Source of the DNA: Arthrobacter sp. MAHUQ-56
GTDB taxonomy: Bacteria > Actinomycetota > Actinomycetes > Actinomycetales > Micrococcaceae
DNA length: 64,000 nucleotides
Assembly: GCF_019710585.1 (NCBI RefSeq)
Contig: NZ_JAIFZQ010000016.1
Location: forward strand, 248,001 to 312,000
Direction of reading: 5' to 3'
Part shown: positions 8,814 to 15,987 of the stretch, in pieces
How the letters are laid out: the number at the start of each line of letters is the position of its first letter
Numbering within the stretch: the first letter of the stretch is position 1
Notes under the pieces: model-generated
Database searches by the model: none
Told to the model about the DNA's origin: nothing
The model's input: only the letters and a program-made list of their open reading frames with translations
Translations under genes and position numbers: made by a program

Positions 8814-8976
8814 CCGTCCATCTTCACCCTCGGGCCGGCCTGTTGGCGGTGTTTTCGGCCGATTTTGGATTATTCCCCGTTAGCCCCTATAGTTGTTGAG
8901 TCCAGTTCGGAGAAACGCAAAGGACAAAGACGCAAAGCCCCGCTTTACGCCTTTTATTTTGTTCCGAACGGTTCTG

Positions 8977-9049
8977 GCCCCCATCGTCTAGCGGCCTAGG
9001 ACACCGCCCTTTCACGGCGGCGGCACGGGTTCGAATCCCGTTGGGGGTA
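8977..9049 (+). tRNA. tRNA-Glu (anticodon TTC)
   Basis: A 73-base cloverleaf: acceptor GCCCCCA pairs with TGGGGGT (9042-9048, one G-U at the end), discriminator A at 9049, anticodon stem CCGCC/GGCGG around loop CTTTCAC with TTC at 9011-9013, and a standard T arm GGTTCGAATCC. CCA is not encoded. First of three tandem tRNA genes. Confidence 0.96.
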
Positions 9050-9140
9050 CGCAAGGAACTGGTCAAACAGGCTAAAAAAGTCTGGTAGGCTGGAAGCCTT
9101 GAAAAAAGCGGTAGAGATACTGCTGAAGCAAGAAACGCAA

Positions 9141-9214
9141 GGCCCTGTAGCGCAGTTGGTTAGCGCGCCGCCCTGTCACGGCGGAGGTCGCGGGTTCAAG
9201 TCCCGTCAGGGTCG
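9141..9214 (+). tRNA. tRNA-Asp (anticodon GTC)
   Basis: A 74-base cloverleaf: acceptor GGCCCTG pairs with CAGGGTC (9207-9213, one G-U), discriminator G at 9214, anticodon GTC at 9175-9177 in loop CTGTCAC, D loop AGTTGGTTAG, T arm GGGTTCAAGTCCC. CCA is not encoded. Confidence 0.96.
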
Positions 9215-9262
9215 CTCTGATTGTTGGAAGCAATTCCGGCTCTCATGGTGACTAGTCACCTA

Positions 9263-9335
9263 GGCTCTGTAGCTCAGTTGGTAGAGCGTTCGACTGAAAA
9301 TCGAAAGGTCACCGGATCGACGCCGGTCGGAGCCA
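9263..9335 (+). tRNA. tRNA-Phe (anticodon GAA), followed by encoded CCA
   Basis: Acceptor GGCTCTG pairs with CGGAGCC (9328-9334), discriminator A at 9335 and genomic CCA at 9336-9338. Anticodon GAA at 9296-9298 in loop CTGAAAA. The T loop reads ATCGACG, so position 54 is A instead of the near-universal T; the flanking stem ACCGG/CCGGT is perfect. The only one of the three with CCA in the DNA. Confidence 0.95.
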
Positions 9336-9344
9336 CCACTGGGA

Positions 9345-9381
9345 AGCATCAGTTCTTCGGAACTGGTGCTTTTCTTCTTTT
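9345..9381 (+). terminator. Rho-independent terminator of the tRNA cluster
   Basis: Perfect 11-bp stem (9345-9355 with 9360-9370, one G-U) closed by a TTCG tetraloop and followed by a T-rich tail to 9381, directly after tRNA-Phe. Confidence 0.93.
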
Positions 9382-9949
9382 AACCAGAATCCCCTCCATC
9401 GCGGGGCGTGGGACGAGGCGCCCCGCCAATGCGGCTGACGACATGGTGCGTGCGGCCGGCCCCCCTGGCCAAAACCCTGAATCCTAAGCCCGTTCGCCAG
9501 TCAGAATCTTGAATGTCCGGCCCTGCGAACAAGCTTCTGATGATGCGCCGCAACGCCGCCGGCAGCATGATCCGGAAGTGGCCAACGCAACAATCCATCG
9601 CTTGCTGACTAAAAAATTTGAACGCCCACGAAACATTTGACTCATGCCAAACCGTTGTGGCACGCGCACGTGTTGGCTTGCGTAAGCGCTTGCACGCTAC
9701 TGGTGGGTAGCTGGTTTTGCCCGTCGAAACACGGTTTGAAATGCCCACCGGAGGCCGCCTAGCGTGGATCGCGGCCCGGGATGGCTTGTCCTTCCCGGGT
9801 GTTCCCAGGGTCCTACCCAGGCCCTGCTTCCTCGACACACAACGGCGTCCCCGATGCCGCCTGCGGTGTTGGGGCCGCCGGAGTGGCCGAGGGCCAAGGG
9901 CATCCGCCCGTCTTCCCCGAACAGTTACCACTCCGCGAGAAGAGCAATA
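9382..9949. other. 568-base region before levansucrase; no gene recognised
   Basis: No convincing coding sequence: the short frames on both strands lack ribosome-binding sites and recognisable domains. The region contains a relatively AT-rich patch (about 9600-9640), a TTGACT hexamer at 9637-9642 that could be a -35 box, and a LacI-type palindrome at 9681-9694. It probably acts as a long 5' leader and control region of the levansucrase gene. Confidence 0.6.
9681..9694. promoter_or_regulatory. LacI-family operator candidate upstream of levansucrase
   Basis: CGTAAGCGCTTGCA matches the general LacI/GalR operator pattern TGNAANCGNTTNCA at all fixed positions but the first. A full match to the same pattern lies at 15874-15887 in the alpha-glucoside promoter, suggesting control by a LacI-family protein such as the one at 19642 or a paralogue. 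Confidence 0.55.
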
Positions 9950-11545
9950 ATGCACAAGCACCCCCACAACCGGATGCTGCGGTGGCGCCCTGCCGCCGCA
10001 GCACTGGCAGCGGCCGTAGCGGCCTCCGCCTTCCTGGCCGTCCCCTCCGCCCAGGCCAATGAGCCGGCGGATCCGCCGGCCAGCCAGGAGCTGCCGGCGC
10101 CCACTCCAGGGTTCGCGCTCCCCACCGAACACACGCAGCAGGCCTTCGATCCGGCGTCGGACTTCACTTCCAAGTGGACCCGCGCGGATGCCAAGCAGAT
10201 CATGGCGCAGAGCAACCCCAATGTCGCGCCGGGCCAGAACTCGATGAGCCCGGATGTCTCCATGCCGGAAATCCCCGAGGACTTCCCGGCCATGAATGAC
10301 GACGTCTGGGTCTGGGACACCTGGTCCCTGACGGACGAGAACGCCAACCAGATCAGCTACAAGGGCTGGGACGTCGTCTTCTCCCTCGTCGCTGACCGCC
10401 ACGCCGGATACGGCTTCGACCAGCGCCACTGGAATGCCCGGATCGGCTACTTCTTCCGCAAGACCAACGCCGATCCGGCCAAGGACAAGTGGAACTACGG
10501 CGGACACCTGTTCCTTGACAACACCTCCATCGGCAACACGGAGTGGTCCGGTTCCACCCGCCTGATGCAGGGCAACCACGTCAACGTCTTCTACACCGCC
10601 ACCACCTTCTACGACGTGGCTGAGCGCAACGCAGGCGGCGGCGGCATCGCCCCGGACGCAGCCATTGCCAAGGCCCTGGGCAACATCCACGCCGACCAGA
10701 ACGGTGTGACCTTCGACGGCTTCGAGCACACCAAGCTGCTGGAGCCGGACGGAAAGATGTACCAGACCAAGGCGCAGAACCCGGGCTTCGCGTTCCGCGA
10801 CCCGTACACCTTTGCCGACCCCGCCCACCCGGGCAAGACCTTCATGGTCTTCGAGGGCAACACCGCCGGCAACCGCGGCGACTACCAGTGCAAGGGCGAG
10901 GACCTGGGCTACCGGCCGGGCGACCCCCACGCTGAGAGCGTCACCGACGTCCAGAACAGCGGCGCGCACTACCAGACTGCGAACGTGGGCCTGGCAGTGG
11001 CTGACAACAAGGACCTGACCAAATGGTCCTTCCTGCCGCCGATCCTCTCCGCCAACTGCGTGAACGACCAGACCGAGCGTCCGCAGATCTTCATCCAGAA
11101 CGAAAACGGCAAGAACAAGTACTACCTGTACACGATCAGCCACCAGTTCACCTACGCGGCAGGCATGCGCGGCCCCGACGGCGTCTACGGCTTCGTTGGC
11201 GACGGCGTCCGCTCCGACTTCCAGCCCGTCAACAACTCCGGCCTGGCCCTCGGTTCCCCGACGGACCTGAACCTGCCCGCGAACAACCCGAGCGGGACCA
11301 TCTCGGGCCAGCAGAACGGACGCCAGTTCCAGGCCTACTCGCACTACGTGCAGCCGGGCGGCCTGGTGCAGTCGTTCATCGACAACGTCAACGGCGTGCG
11401 CGGCGGGTCGCTGTCCCCGACCGTGAAGATCAACTTCAAAAACGGTGTGACCCAGGTTGACCGCAGCTTCGGCCAGAACGGCCTCGGCCCGTTCGGCTAC
11501 CTGCCCACCAACGTCAGGGTCGGCGGCGAAGGCCACTACAAGTAG
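9950..11545 (+). CDS. Secreted levansucrase (GH68)
   Basis: 531-residue extracellular fructosyltransferase making levan (and hydrolysing sucrose). Signal peptide about 1-36 (basic start, hydrophobic Ala/Val run, cut after SAQA). GH68 catalytic set: nucleophile Asp123 in VWDTWS, transition-state stabiliser Asp284 in FRDPYTF, general acid/base Glu376 in DQTERPQ. Further family motifs are GYGFDQRHWNARIGYFF and TISHQFTYAAG. ATG at 9950 fits the signal peptide and follows GAGAAGAG; longer in-frame N-terminal extension has no support. Gram-positive-type enzymes often lie alone, as here. Downstream is a strong terminator at 11573, so it is monocistronic. Confidence 0.95.
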   Translation: MHKHPHNRMLRWRPAAAALAAAVAASAFLAVPSAQANEPADPPASQELPAPTPGFALPTEHTQQAFDPASDFTSKWTRADAKQIMAQSNPNVAPGQNSMSPDVSMPEIPEDFPAMNDDVWVWDTWSLTDENANQISYKGWDVVFSLVADRHAGYGFDQRHWNARIGYFFRKTNADPAKDKWNYGGHLFLDNTSIGNTEWSGSTRLMQGNHVNVFYTATTFYDVAERNAGGGGIAPDAAIAKALGNIHADQNGVTFDGFEHTKLLEPDGKMYQTKAQNPGFAFRDPYTFADPAHPGKTFMVFEGNTAGNRGDYQCKGEDLGYRPGDPHAESVTDVQNSGAHYQTANVGLAVADNKDLTKWSFLPPILSANCVNDQTERPQIFIQNENGKNKYYLYTISHQFTYAAGMRGPDGVYGFVGDGVRSDFQPVNNSGLALGSPTDLNLPANNPSGTISGQQNGRQFQAYSHYVQPGGLVQSFIDNVNGVRGGSLSPTVKINFKNGVTQVDRSFGQNGLGPFGYLPTNVRVGGEGHYK

Positions 11546-11572
11546 GCTGCCACTGATTGCTGCAACACACCG

Positions 11573-11617
11573 CCCAGGCGGGGATGTCCTTGGGGGCTTC
11601 CCCGCCTGGGTCATTTT
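11573..11617 (+). terminator. Terminator after levansucrase
   Basis: Perfect 12-bp stem CCCAGGCGGGGA (11573-11584) with TCCCCGCCTGGG (11599-11610), followed by TCATTTT. Confidence 0.88.
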
Positions 11618-11717
11618 AAAGCGGCAGCTGCGCTTCCCGTTGCCACGCCGTCTGAGTTTCCAGCACATCTGTCGCAGGCTAGGGATAGGGTGGAAGCAAC
11701 AGAAGGGGGAGTGCCTG

Positions 11718-12173
11718 ATGGAATACCAGAACCCACAACCCGATGCCGTGGTGCAGCGCCGTCCTGCCGGCAACCCGGTGCCTGGCCTGGGCCGCACCGT
11801 CATCTCCGAGACAGCCGTCGCCAAGGTGGCAGGGATCGCGGCCCGGGCCGTTCCCGGCGTCTACTCCCTGGGCTCGGGGCCGTCGCGTGCGCTGGGAGCG
11901 ATCCGCGACGCCGTCGGAAGCTCGGACCACGCCGCCGGGGTCCACGCCGAGGTCGGCGAAACCCAGGTGGCCGTGGACATCAGCCTGGTGGCAAGCTACG
12001 GCACGCCCCTGCACTCACTGGCCAACGAGGTCCGTGCCGCCGTCTACCGTGCCGTTGAGGAACTGGTGGGGCTGCAGGTCATCGAGGTGAACGTCGAAAT
12101 TACCGATGTCTACGTGCCGCCCCCGGTCAAAACCACCGCCTCCGGTGCTTCCGAAAGGGAGGCGCTGCTGTGA
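11718..12173 (+). CDS. Asp23/Gls24 family envelope stress response protein
   Basis: 151 residues of the Asp23/Gls24 (DUF322) family: RTVISETAVAKVAGIAARAV at the start and DISLVASYGTPLHSLANEV then VEVNVEITDVYVPP are family hallmarks. In Staphylococcus aureus, Asp23 is tethered to the membrane by AmaP and is induced by alkaline and cell-wall stress. ATG at 11718 follows AAGGGGGAG. It is the first gene of five that overlap by 4 bases each (11718-13981), so they are almost certainly co-translated; a hexamer TAGGGA about 40 bases upstream could be part of a promoter. Confidence 0.93.
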   Translation: MEYQNPQPDAVVQRRPAGNPVPGLGRTVISETAVAKVAGIAARAVPGVYSLGSGPSRALGAIRDAVGSSDHAAGVHAEVGETQVAVDISLVASYGTPLHSLANEVRAAVYRAVEELVGLQVIEVNVEITDVYVPPPVKTTASGASEREALL

Positions 12174-12361
12174 ACCTCACTGTGGCCGGCACCGCGCTGG
12201 GGGCCTTCGTGGCATTCATGTCCCTGCAGTTCGGGCTCTGGGGCTTCCTCGTTTCGTTGCTCTTCATGGCCATCGGCGCCCTCCTGGGCCGCGCTGCGGA
12301 AGGGAAGCTGGACCTGCGCGGCGTGTTCGACGCCATCACCGGCCGGCGCTCGTCCTCATGA
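12170..12361 (+). CDS. DUF2273-like small membrane protein
   Basis: 63 residues with two hydrophobic helices (GTALGAFVAFMSLQFGLWG, FLVSLLFMAIGALLG) and a basic C-terminus with DLRGVFDAITGRR. This fits the DUF2273 proteins that accompany Asp23 and AmaP in Gram-positive stress operons. GTG start overlaps the asp23 stop (GTGA) and its own stop overlaps the next ATG (ATGA). Function unproven; membrane docking of Asp23 proteins is a reasonable inference. Confidence 0.82.
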   Translation: MNLTVAGTALGAFVAFMSLQFGLWGFLVSLLFMAIGALLGRAAEGKLDLRGVFDAITGRRSSS

Positions 12362-12738
12362 GCGCGCCCGCGCCGGCTGCCGGGGGGCAGGCGTTCAGCG
12401 GCCACAACCGGATCAGCACCCAGGCACTTACCAGCCTCGCCAAGGTGGCCGCTGCCCACGCACTTGGCGTCGAGCCACAGGACGTGCGGGCCGAGTGGTC
12501 GGACGACGACGGCCTGCTGGCCTTGTCCCTCGTCATGCCCATCAGCATCCCGCCGCTGCCGTCCGTGCAGCTTGATCCGTCAAAAGTCACGGCGGCCGGA
12601 GGTTCCATTTGGGACCGCACGGTTGCGGCCAAAGCGCGCATCCTGGCAACCGTCTCGGAACTCAGCGGTTCCCGGTTGAGCCGGGTGGACATCCGCATCA
12701 GCGGAGCAAGGATCAGCCACGGAGGAAGGGTGCAGTGA
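12358..12738 (+). CDS. Second, divergent Asp23/Gls24-like protein
   Basis: 126 residues. RISTQALTSLAKVAAAHALG aligns with the opening helix region of Asp23 proteins, and a following beta segment WSDDDGLLALSLVMPISIP plus VDIRISGARI resembles the rest of that fold, so it is read as a diverged paralogue of the first gene. It lacks the VPGV motif after the first helix. A Pro-rich loop (PISIPPLPSVQL) is an unusual insert. Starts at ATG 12358 overlapping the previous stop. Having two Asp23 paralogues of such different sequence suggests hetero-oligomer formation (inference). Confidence 0.7.
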   Translation: MSAPAPAAGGQAFSGHNRISTQALTSLAKVAAAHALGVEPQDVRAEWSDDDGLLALSLVMPISIPPLPSVQLDPSKVTAAGGSIWDRTVAAKARILATVSELSGSRLSRVDIRISGARISHGGRVQ

Positions 12739-13373
12739 GCAGCAGCGTCGAAAACCGCCCGCAGGACACCCGTCACCGGAAAGGCCAGGGGCCGGACATG
12801 CGCCGGATCCTGTACCGCGAAACCCACTCGTCACGGGCGGCGGTAGCAACGGCTGCTGCCATCCTGGTCATGGTGCTGGCCGCCTACGGGGTTCTTGAGG
12901 CCGGAGTGCACGCCGTGGGCCAGCCGGCCTGGCTGATCGAGCCCCAGGTGGCTGCTCAGCGCATCGTGGATCTTCCAGCAGGTATGCCGTCGCTGCTGCT
13001 GGCCGCCATCGGCGCGGTGTTGGCCATGCTCGGACTGATATTCCTCCTCAACGGCATCCTGCCCGGAAGGCGTGCCCGCCACCGGTTGCTGGGCGCGGAG
13101 GGGGAGGGCCTTCCGGCCGTAGTCGTGGATGATGAAGTCATCGCGTCCTCGCTGGCCCGCCGGGCGCGGCTGGCGGCCAACGTCACCCCGGAACAGGTCA
13201 TGGTGGTGGTCTCCCAGCGTACGGTGCTGGTGAATGTCCGCCCCACGTCCGGCGTTCCGGTGAACCAGGACGTGGTGCTGGCGGCTGTCCGCGAGGAACT
13301 GGACCACATGATGCTCGATCCCGATCCCGAAGTCCAGGTTAACGTGACGTCGTCCGGGGTGATCGGGGCATGA
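12735..13373 (+). CDS. DUF6286-type membrane protein of the Asp23 operon
   Basis: 212 residues. A basic N-terminus leads into two hydrophobic helices (AAVATAAAILVMVLAAYGVLE and LLLAAIGAVLAMLGLIFLLNG), followed by a cytoplasmic domain with DDEVIASSLARRARLAANV and VMVVVSQRTVLVNVRP. This is the architecture of DUF6286 proteins found with Asp23 in actinobacteria. GTG 12735 overlaps the previous stop and is preceded by GGAGGAAGG, a strong ribosome-binding site. Its tail domain resembles that of the next gene, suggesting the two arose by duplication or interact through the same fold. Confidence 0.75.
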   Translation: MSSSVENRPQDTRHRKGQGPDMRRILYRETHSSRAAVATAAAILVMVLAAYGVLEAGVHAVGQPAWLIEPQVAAQRIVDLPAGMPSLLLAAIGAVLAMLGLIFLLNGILPGRRARHRLLGAEGEGLPAVVVDDEVIASSLARRARLAANVTPEQVMVVVSQRTVLVNVRPTSGVPVNQDVVLAAVREELDHMMLDPDPEVQVNVTSSGVIGA

Positions 13374-13981
13374 ACAGCACACCCGCACTGCTTAACCGCA
13401 TCCTGCTCGCTGTTTTGGGCCTGATCCTGCTGGCGGCCGGCGTCCTGTTGGTGCTGCTGGCCACCGTACCGGCGGTGGGCCCCTGGTGGCATGACTGGTC
13501 GGGTGGCCTGTGGAGCGGAGCCAGCCAGGCCTTTAACTCAACCCGGTTCCCGGGGCGGAGCGAGAGTTGGCTGTGGATCGTCATTGCGCTGGCGCTGCTG
13601 GTGCTGATCGGGCTGATGGTTGCCTGGGTGGCCCAGCAGGGCAAGGGCCGATCCAACCTGCTCGCCGCCGAATACGATCCAGGTGACATTCCCGGCGACG
13701 TCCGGATCGGCGGCGGGGTGGCGGAACAGGCCCTCAAGCACGCCCTGGAAGGGCGCCCTGACCTCGCCGGCGCTGCCGTTACCACCTACGAAGTCAAGGG
13801 CTCGCCCGCGCTGAAAGTCCGGCTGATGCCGCGGCAGGGGGTGGCGCCGCACCTGCTCGCCGCCGAGGTGTCCGGGCTCCTGGATGCCCTGGAATCCGTC
13901 GTGGGCAAGGAGACACCCGTCCTGATCCATATCGGAGCCGGTGCCCGGACCCGCTTCGGCCGGGCCGAGCGCGTGCGCTGA
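13370..13981 (+). CDS. AmaP-like alkaline shock membrane anchor protein
   Basis: 203 residues, two membrane helices (LLAVLGLILLAAGVLLVLLA and IVIALALLVLIGLMVAWVAQ) separated by an outside loop, then a cytoplasmic domain ending GARTRFGRAERVR. Size, topology and place as last gene of an Asp23 operon match AmaP, which binds Asp23 and holds it at the membrane. ATG overlaps the previous stop. The conserved tail ALKVRLMPRQGVAPHLLAAE aligns loosely with the corresponding domain in the upstream DUF6286 protein. Confidence 0.78.
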   Translation: MNSTPALLNRILLAVLGLILLAAGVLLVLLATVPAVGPWWHDWSGGLWSGASQAFNSTRFPGRSESWLWIVIALALLVLIGLMVAWVAQQGKGRSNLLAAEYDPGDIPGDVRIGGGVAEQALKHALEGRPDLAGAAVTTYEVKGSPALKVRLMPRQGVAPHLLAAEVSGLLDALESVVGKETPVLIHIGAGARTRFGRAERVR

Positions 13982-14041
13982 GCGGGTTACTTCCGCTGTG
14001 CAGCCTCCGGTGGCCTCACCCGGCTGTGCCGCCTCGGCCAG

Positions 14042-15847
14042 CTACTCCGGCTGCAGATAGACAGTGCAGTCCACGGGAACCTCCCGCATCCCCGCCCAGT
14101 CTTCGGCGGGTTCGGGACCGCTGGAGAGCGCCACCGAGTATCCCTCGGGCACCGGAGCCGAAGCGAACCCCATGTTGGCCACCACCAGGACGTCCCCGTT
14201 CCGGAACGCCAGCAGGCCGCTGTCCGGGGCATGCTCGTCCGTCCACTCCAGGGATCCCAGGCCCAGGCGCCTGGCTGACCGGAACCTGATCGCGGCCCGG
14301 TACAGCTCCAGGGTTGAGCCTTCCTCGCCGTCCTGCTGGTCGGCGGCGAGCGGGCCGAAGCTTTCCGGCTGCGGAAGCCACGGCTCGGCGGCAGGGCCGC
14401 CGTGCGTGATGGAGAAGCCAAATCCGGGCTGGCCCTCTGCCCAGGGCAGCGGGACCCGGCATCCGTCCCGTCCGGTTTCCGCGCCCCGCGTGCGGAAGAA
14501 GGTGGGGTCCTGCCTCGCCTCGGCCGGGAGCGTGGTGTGCTCCGGCAGCCCCAGTTCTTCGCCCTGGTATATGTACGCAGACCCGGGGAGCGCGAGCGCA
14601 ACCAGGGTGGCGGCGCGGGCCCGTGCCAGGCCCAGGGCGGCATCTGGCTGTTCGTCGTCGGCCGCTATGCCCTTGGGAAAGGTGGTGGGGTCCTTGAGCC
14701 CGAACCGGGAGGCGTGCCGGACGGTGTCATGGTTGCTCAGCACCCAGGTGCTGGGAGCACCCACCGACGCTGCCGCCGCCAAGGACGCTTCAATGGCTTC
14801 GGACATGCGTTCGGCATCCCAGCCTGCCAGCAGGAAGTCGAAGTTGAAGGCCTGCTGCATCTCGTCCGGACGGACGTACCGGGCCAGGCGTTCGGCCGGT
14901 TCCACCCACGCCTCTGCCACCATCATCCGGTCGCCGCCGTATTCGTCCAGGACACGGTGCCAGTCCCGGTAGATGTCGTGAACGCCGTCCTGGTCGAAGA
15001 ACGGCGAGGGGGGATACATCGGGGAAACGGCACGGTGCGGTTCCTCGGCATCGGTGTGGGCGCCGGGGGCGTCACCGGGCAGGTGGCCGTCCGGGCGGGG
15101 CCCGGCGGTGCCTTCCACCATCGCGGCTACCCCTTCCCAGTCGGGAAGCCCTGCCTCCTTCACCAGGCCGTGGGCGACGTCCACCCTGAACCCATCCGCG
15201 CCACGGTCCAGCCAGAAGCGCAGCACGGCCCGCATCTCCTCCTGGACGTCGGGGTTCTCCCAGTTCAGGTCCGGCTGCCTGGTATCGAAGAGGTGGAGGT
15301 ACCACTGGCCGGGGGAGCCGTCAGCTTCGGTCACGCGGCTCCAGGCAGGGCCGCCAAACACGGACTTCCAGTTGTTTGGCGCCCGCTTCCCATCCCCGGA
15401 GCCCGAAACTTCGTCCCTGCCTTCCCGGAAGATGTAGCGGTCCCGTTCCGGGCTCCCCGGGAGTGCACCGAGGGCTGCCTGGAACCATGCATGCTCGTCG
15501 GAAGTGTGATTTGGCACCAGGTCCACAATGACCTTCATCCCGCGGCGGTGGGCATCCTGCAACATCGCATCGAAGTCGGCCAGCGAACCGAAGAGGAGGT
15601 CCACCTGGCGGTAGTCCGCAACGTCGTATCCGCCGTCGGCCTGCGGCGACTGGTAGAACGGGGACAGCCAGATGGCGTCGACTCCCAGTTGCTCGAGGTA
15701 GGGGAGCCGGTCCATCACCCCGCGCAGATCGCCCATCCCGTCACCGTTACCGTCCGCGAAGGAACGGGGGTAGATCTGGTAGACGACGGCGTCGGCCCAC
15801 CAGGGGCTCGACGCCCCGGACGCTGCGGGAACGGGCGGGTTGGACAT
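14042..15847 (-). CDS. GH13 alpha-glucosidase / oligo-1,6-glucosidase-type hydrolase
   Basis: Cytoplasmic family 13 glycoside hydrolase, 601 residues. The (beta/alpha)8 landmarks are present: YQIYPRSFADGNGDGMGDL, DLVPNHTSDEH (region IV-I), nucleophile Asp223 in GFRVDVAH, acid/base Glu312 in VAEAWVEP and stabiliser Asp374 in LSNHDTVRH. QPDLNWENPDV fits alpha-glucosidases that attack short alpha-glucosides. ATG at 15847 is chosen because GAGGGG precedes it by 6 bases. It diverges from the sugar-binding protein gene with a LacI-type operator between them, so it probably splits the imported sugar (maltose-, trehalose- or isomaltose-like). The segment after the nucleophile has an insertion of about 40 residues. 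Confidence 0.93.
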   Translation of the reverse strand: MSNPPVPAASGASSPWWADAVVYQIYPRSFADGNGDGMGDLRGVMDRLPYLEQLGVDAIWLSPFYQSPQADGGYDVADYRQVDLLFGSLADFDAMLQDAHRRGMKVIVDLVPNHTSDEHAWFQAALGALPGSPERDRYIFREGRDEVSGSGDGKRAPNNWKSVFGGPAWSRVTEADGSPGQWYLHLFDTRQPDLNWENPDVQEEMRAVLRFWLDRGADGFRVDVAHGLVKEAGLPDWEGVAAMVEGTAGPRPDGHLPGDAPGAHTDAEEPHRAVSPMYPPSPFFDQDGVHDIYRDWHRVLDEYGGDRMMVAEAWVEPAERLARYVRPDEMQQAFNFDFLLAGWDAERMSEAIEASLAAAASVGAPSTWVLSNHDTVRHASRFGLKDPTTFPKGIAADDEQPDAALGLARARAATLVALALPGSAYIYQGEELGLPEHTTLPAEARQDPTFFRTRGAETGRDGCRVPLPWAEGQPGFGFSITHGGPAAEPWLPQPESFGPLAADQQDGEEGSTLELYRAAIRFRSARRLGLGSLEWTDEHAPDSGLLAFRNGDVLVVANMGFASAPVPEGYSVALSSGPEPAEDWAGMREVPVDCTVYLQPE

Positions 15848-15873
15848 TTGGTTCCCCTCAGATAACTTTTTGA

Positions 15874-15887
15874 TGTAAACGCTTGCA
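15874..15887. promoter_or_regulatory. LacI-family operator in the divergent sugar promoter
   Basis: TGTAAACGCTTGCA is an exact match to TGNAANCGNTTNCA, the general LacI/GalR operator pattern. It lies 26 bases upstream of the hydrolase start and 101 bases before the binding protein gene, positioned to block both promoters. The probable regulator is encoded at 19642-20694. Confidence 0.75.
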
Positions 15888-15987
15888 TTGGTCACAGCAA
15901 CCTTACTAGTGTGATGGTCACCACATCAACCTCACCTAGCAAGCGCACTGTCGACTTACTTGTCACTCAGCGAGGAGCTTCAAGCTA

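Noticed and set aside
9484..9669. 61-residue minus-strand frame in the levansucrase leader
   Set aside because: No ribosome-binding site, no similarity, composition typical of non-coding frame.
9380..11824. An 814-residue open frame on the minus strand opposite levansucrase
   Set aside because: It is a GC-bias shadow of the levansucrase codons on the plus strand; no domain, start or ribosome-binding site supports it.
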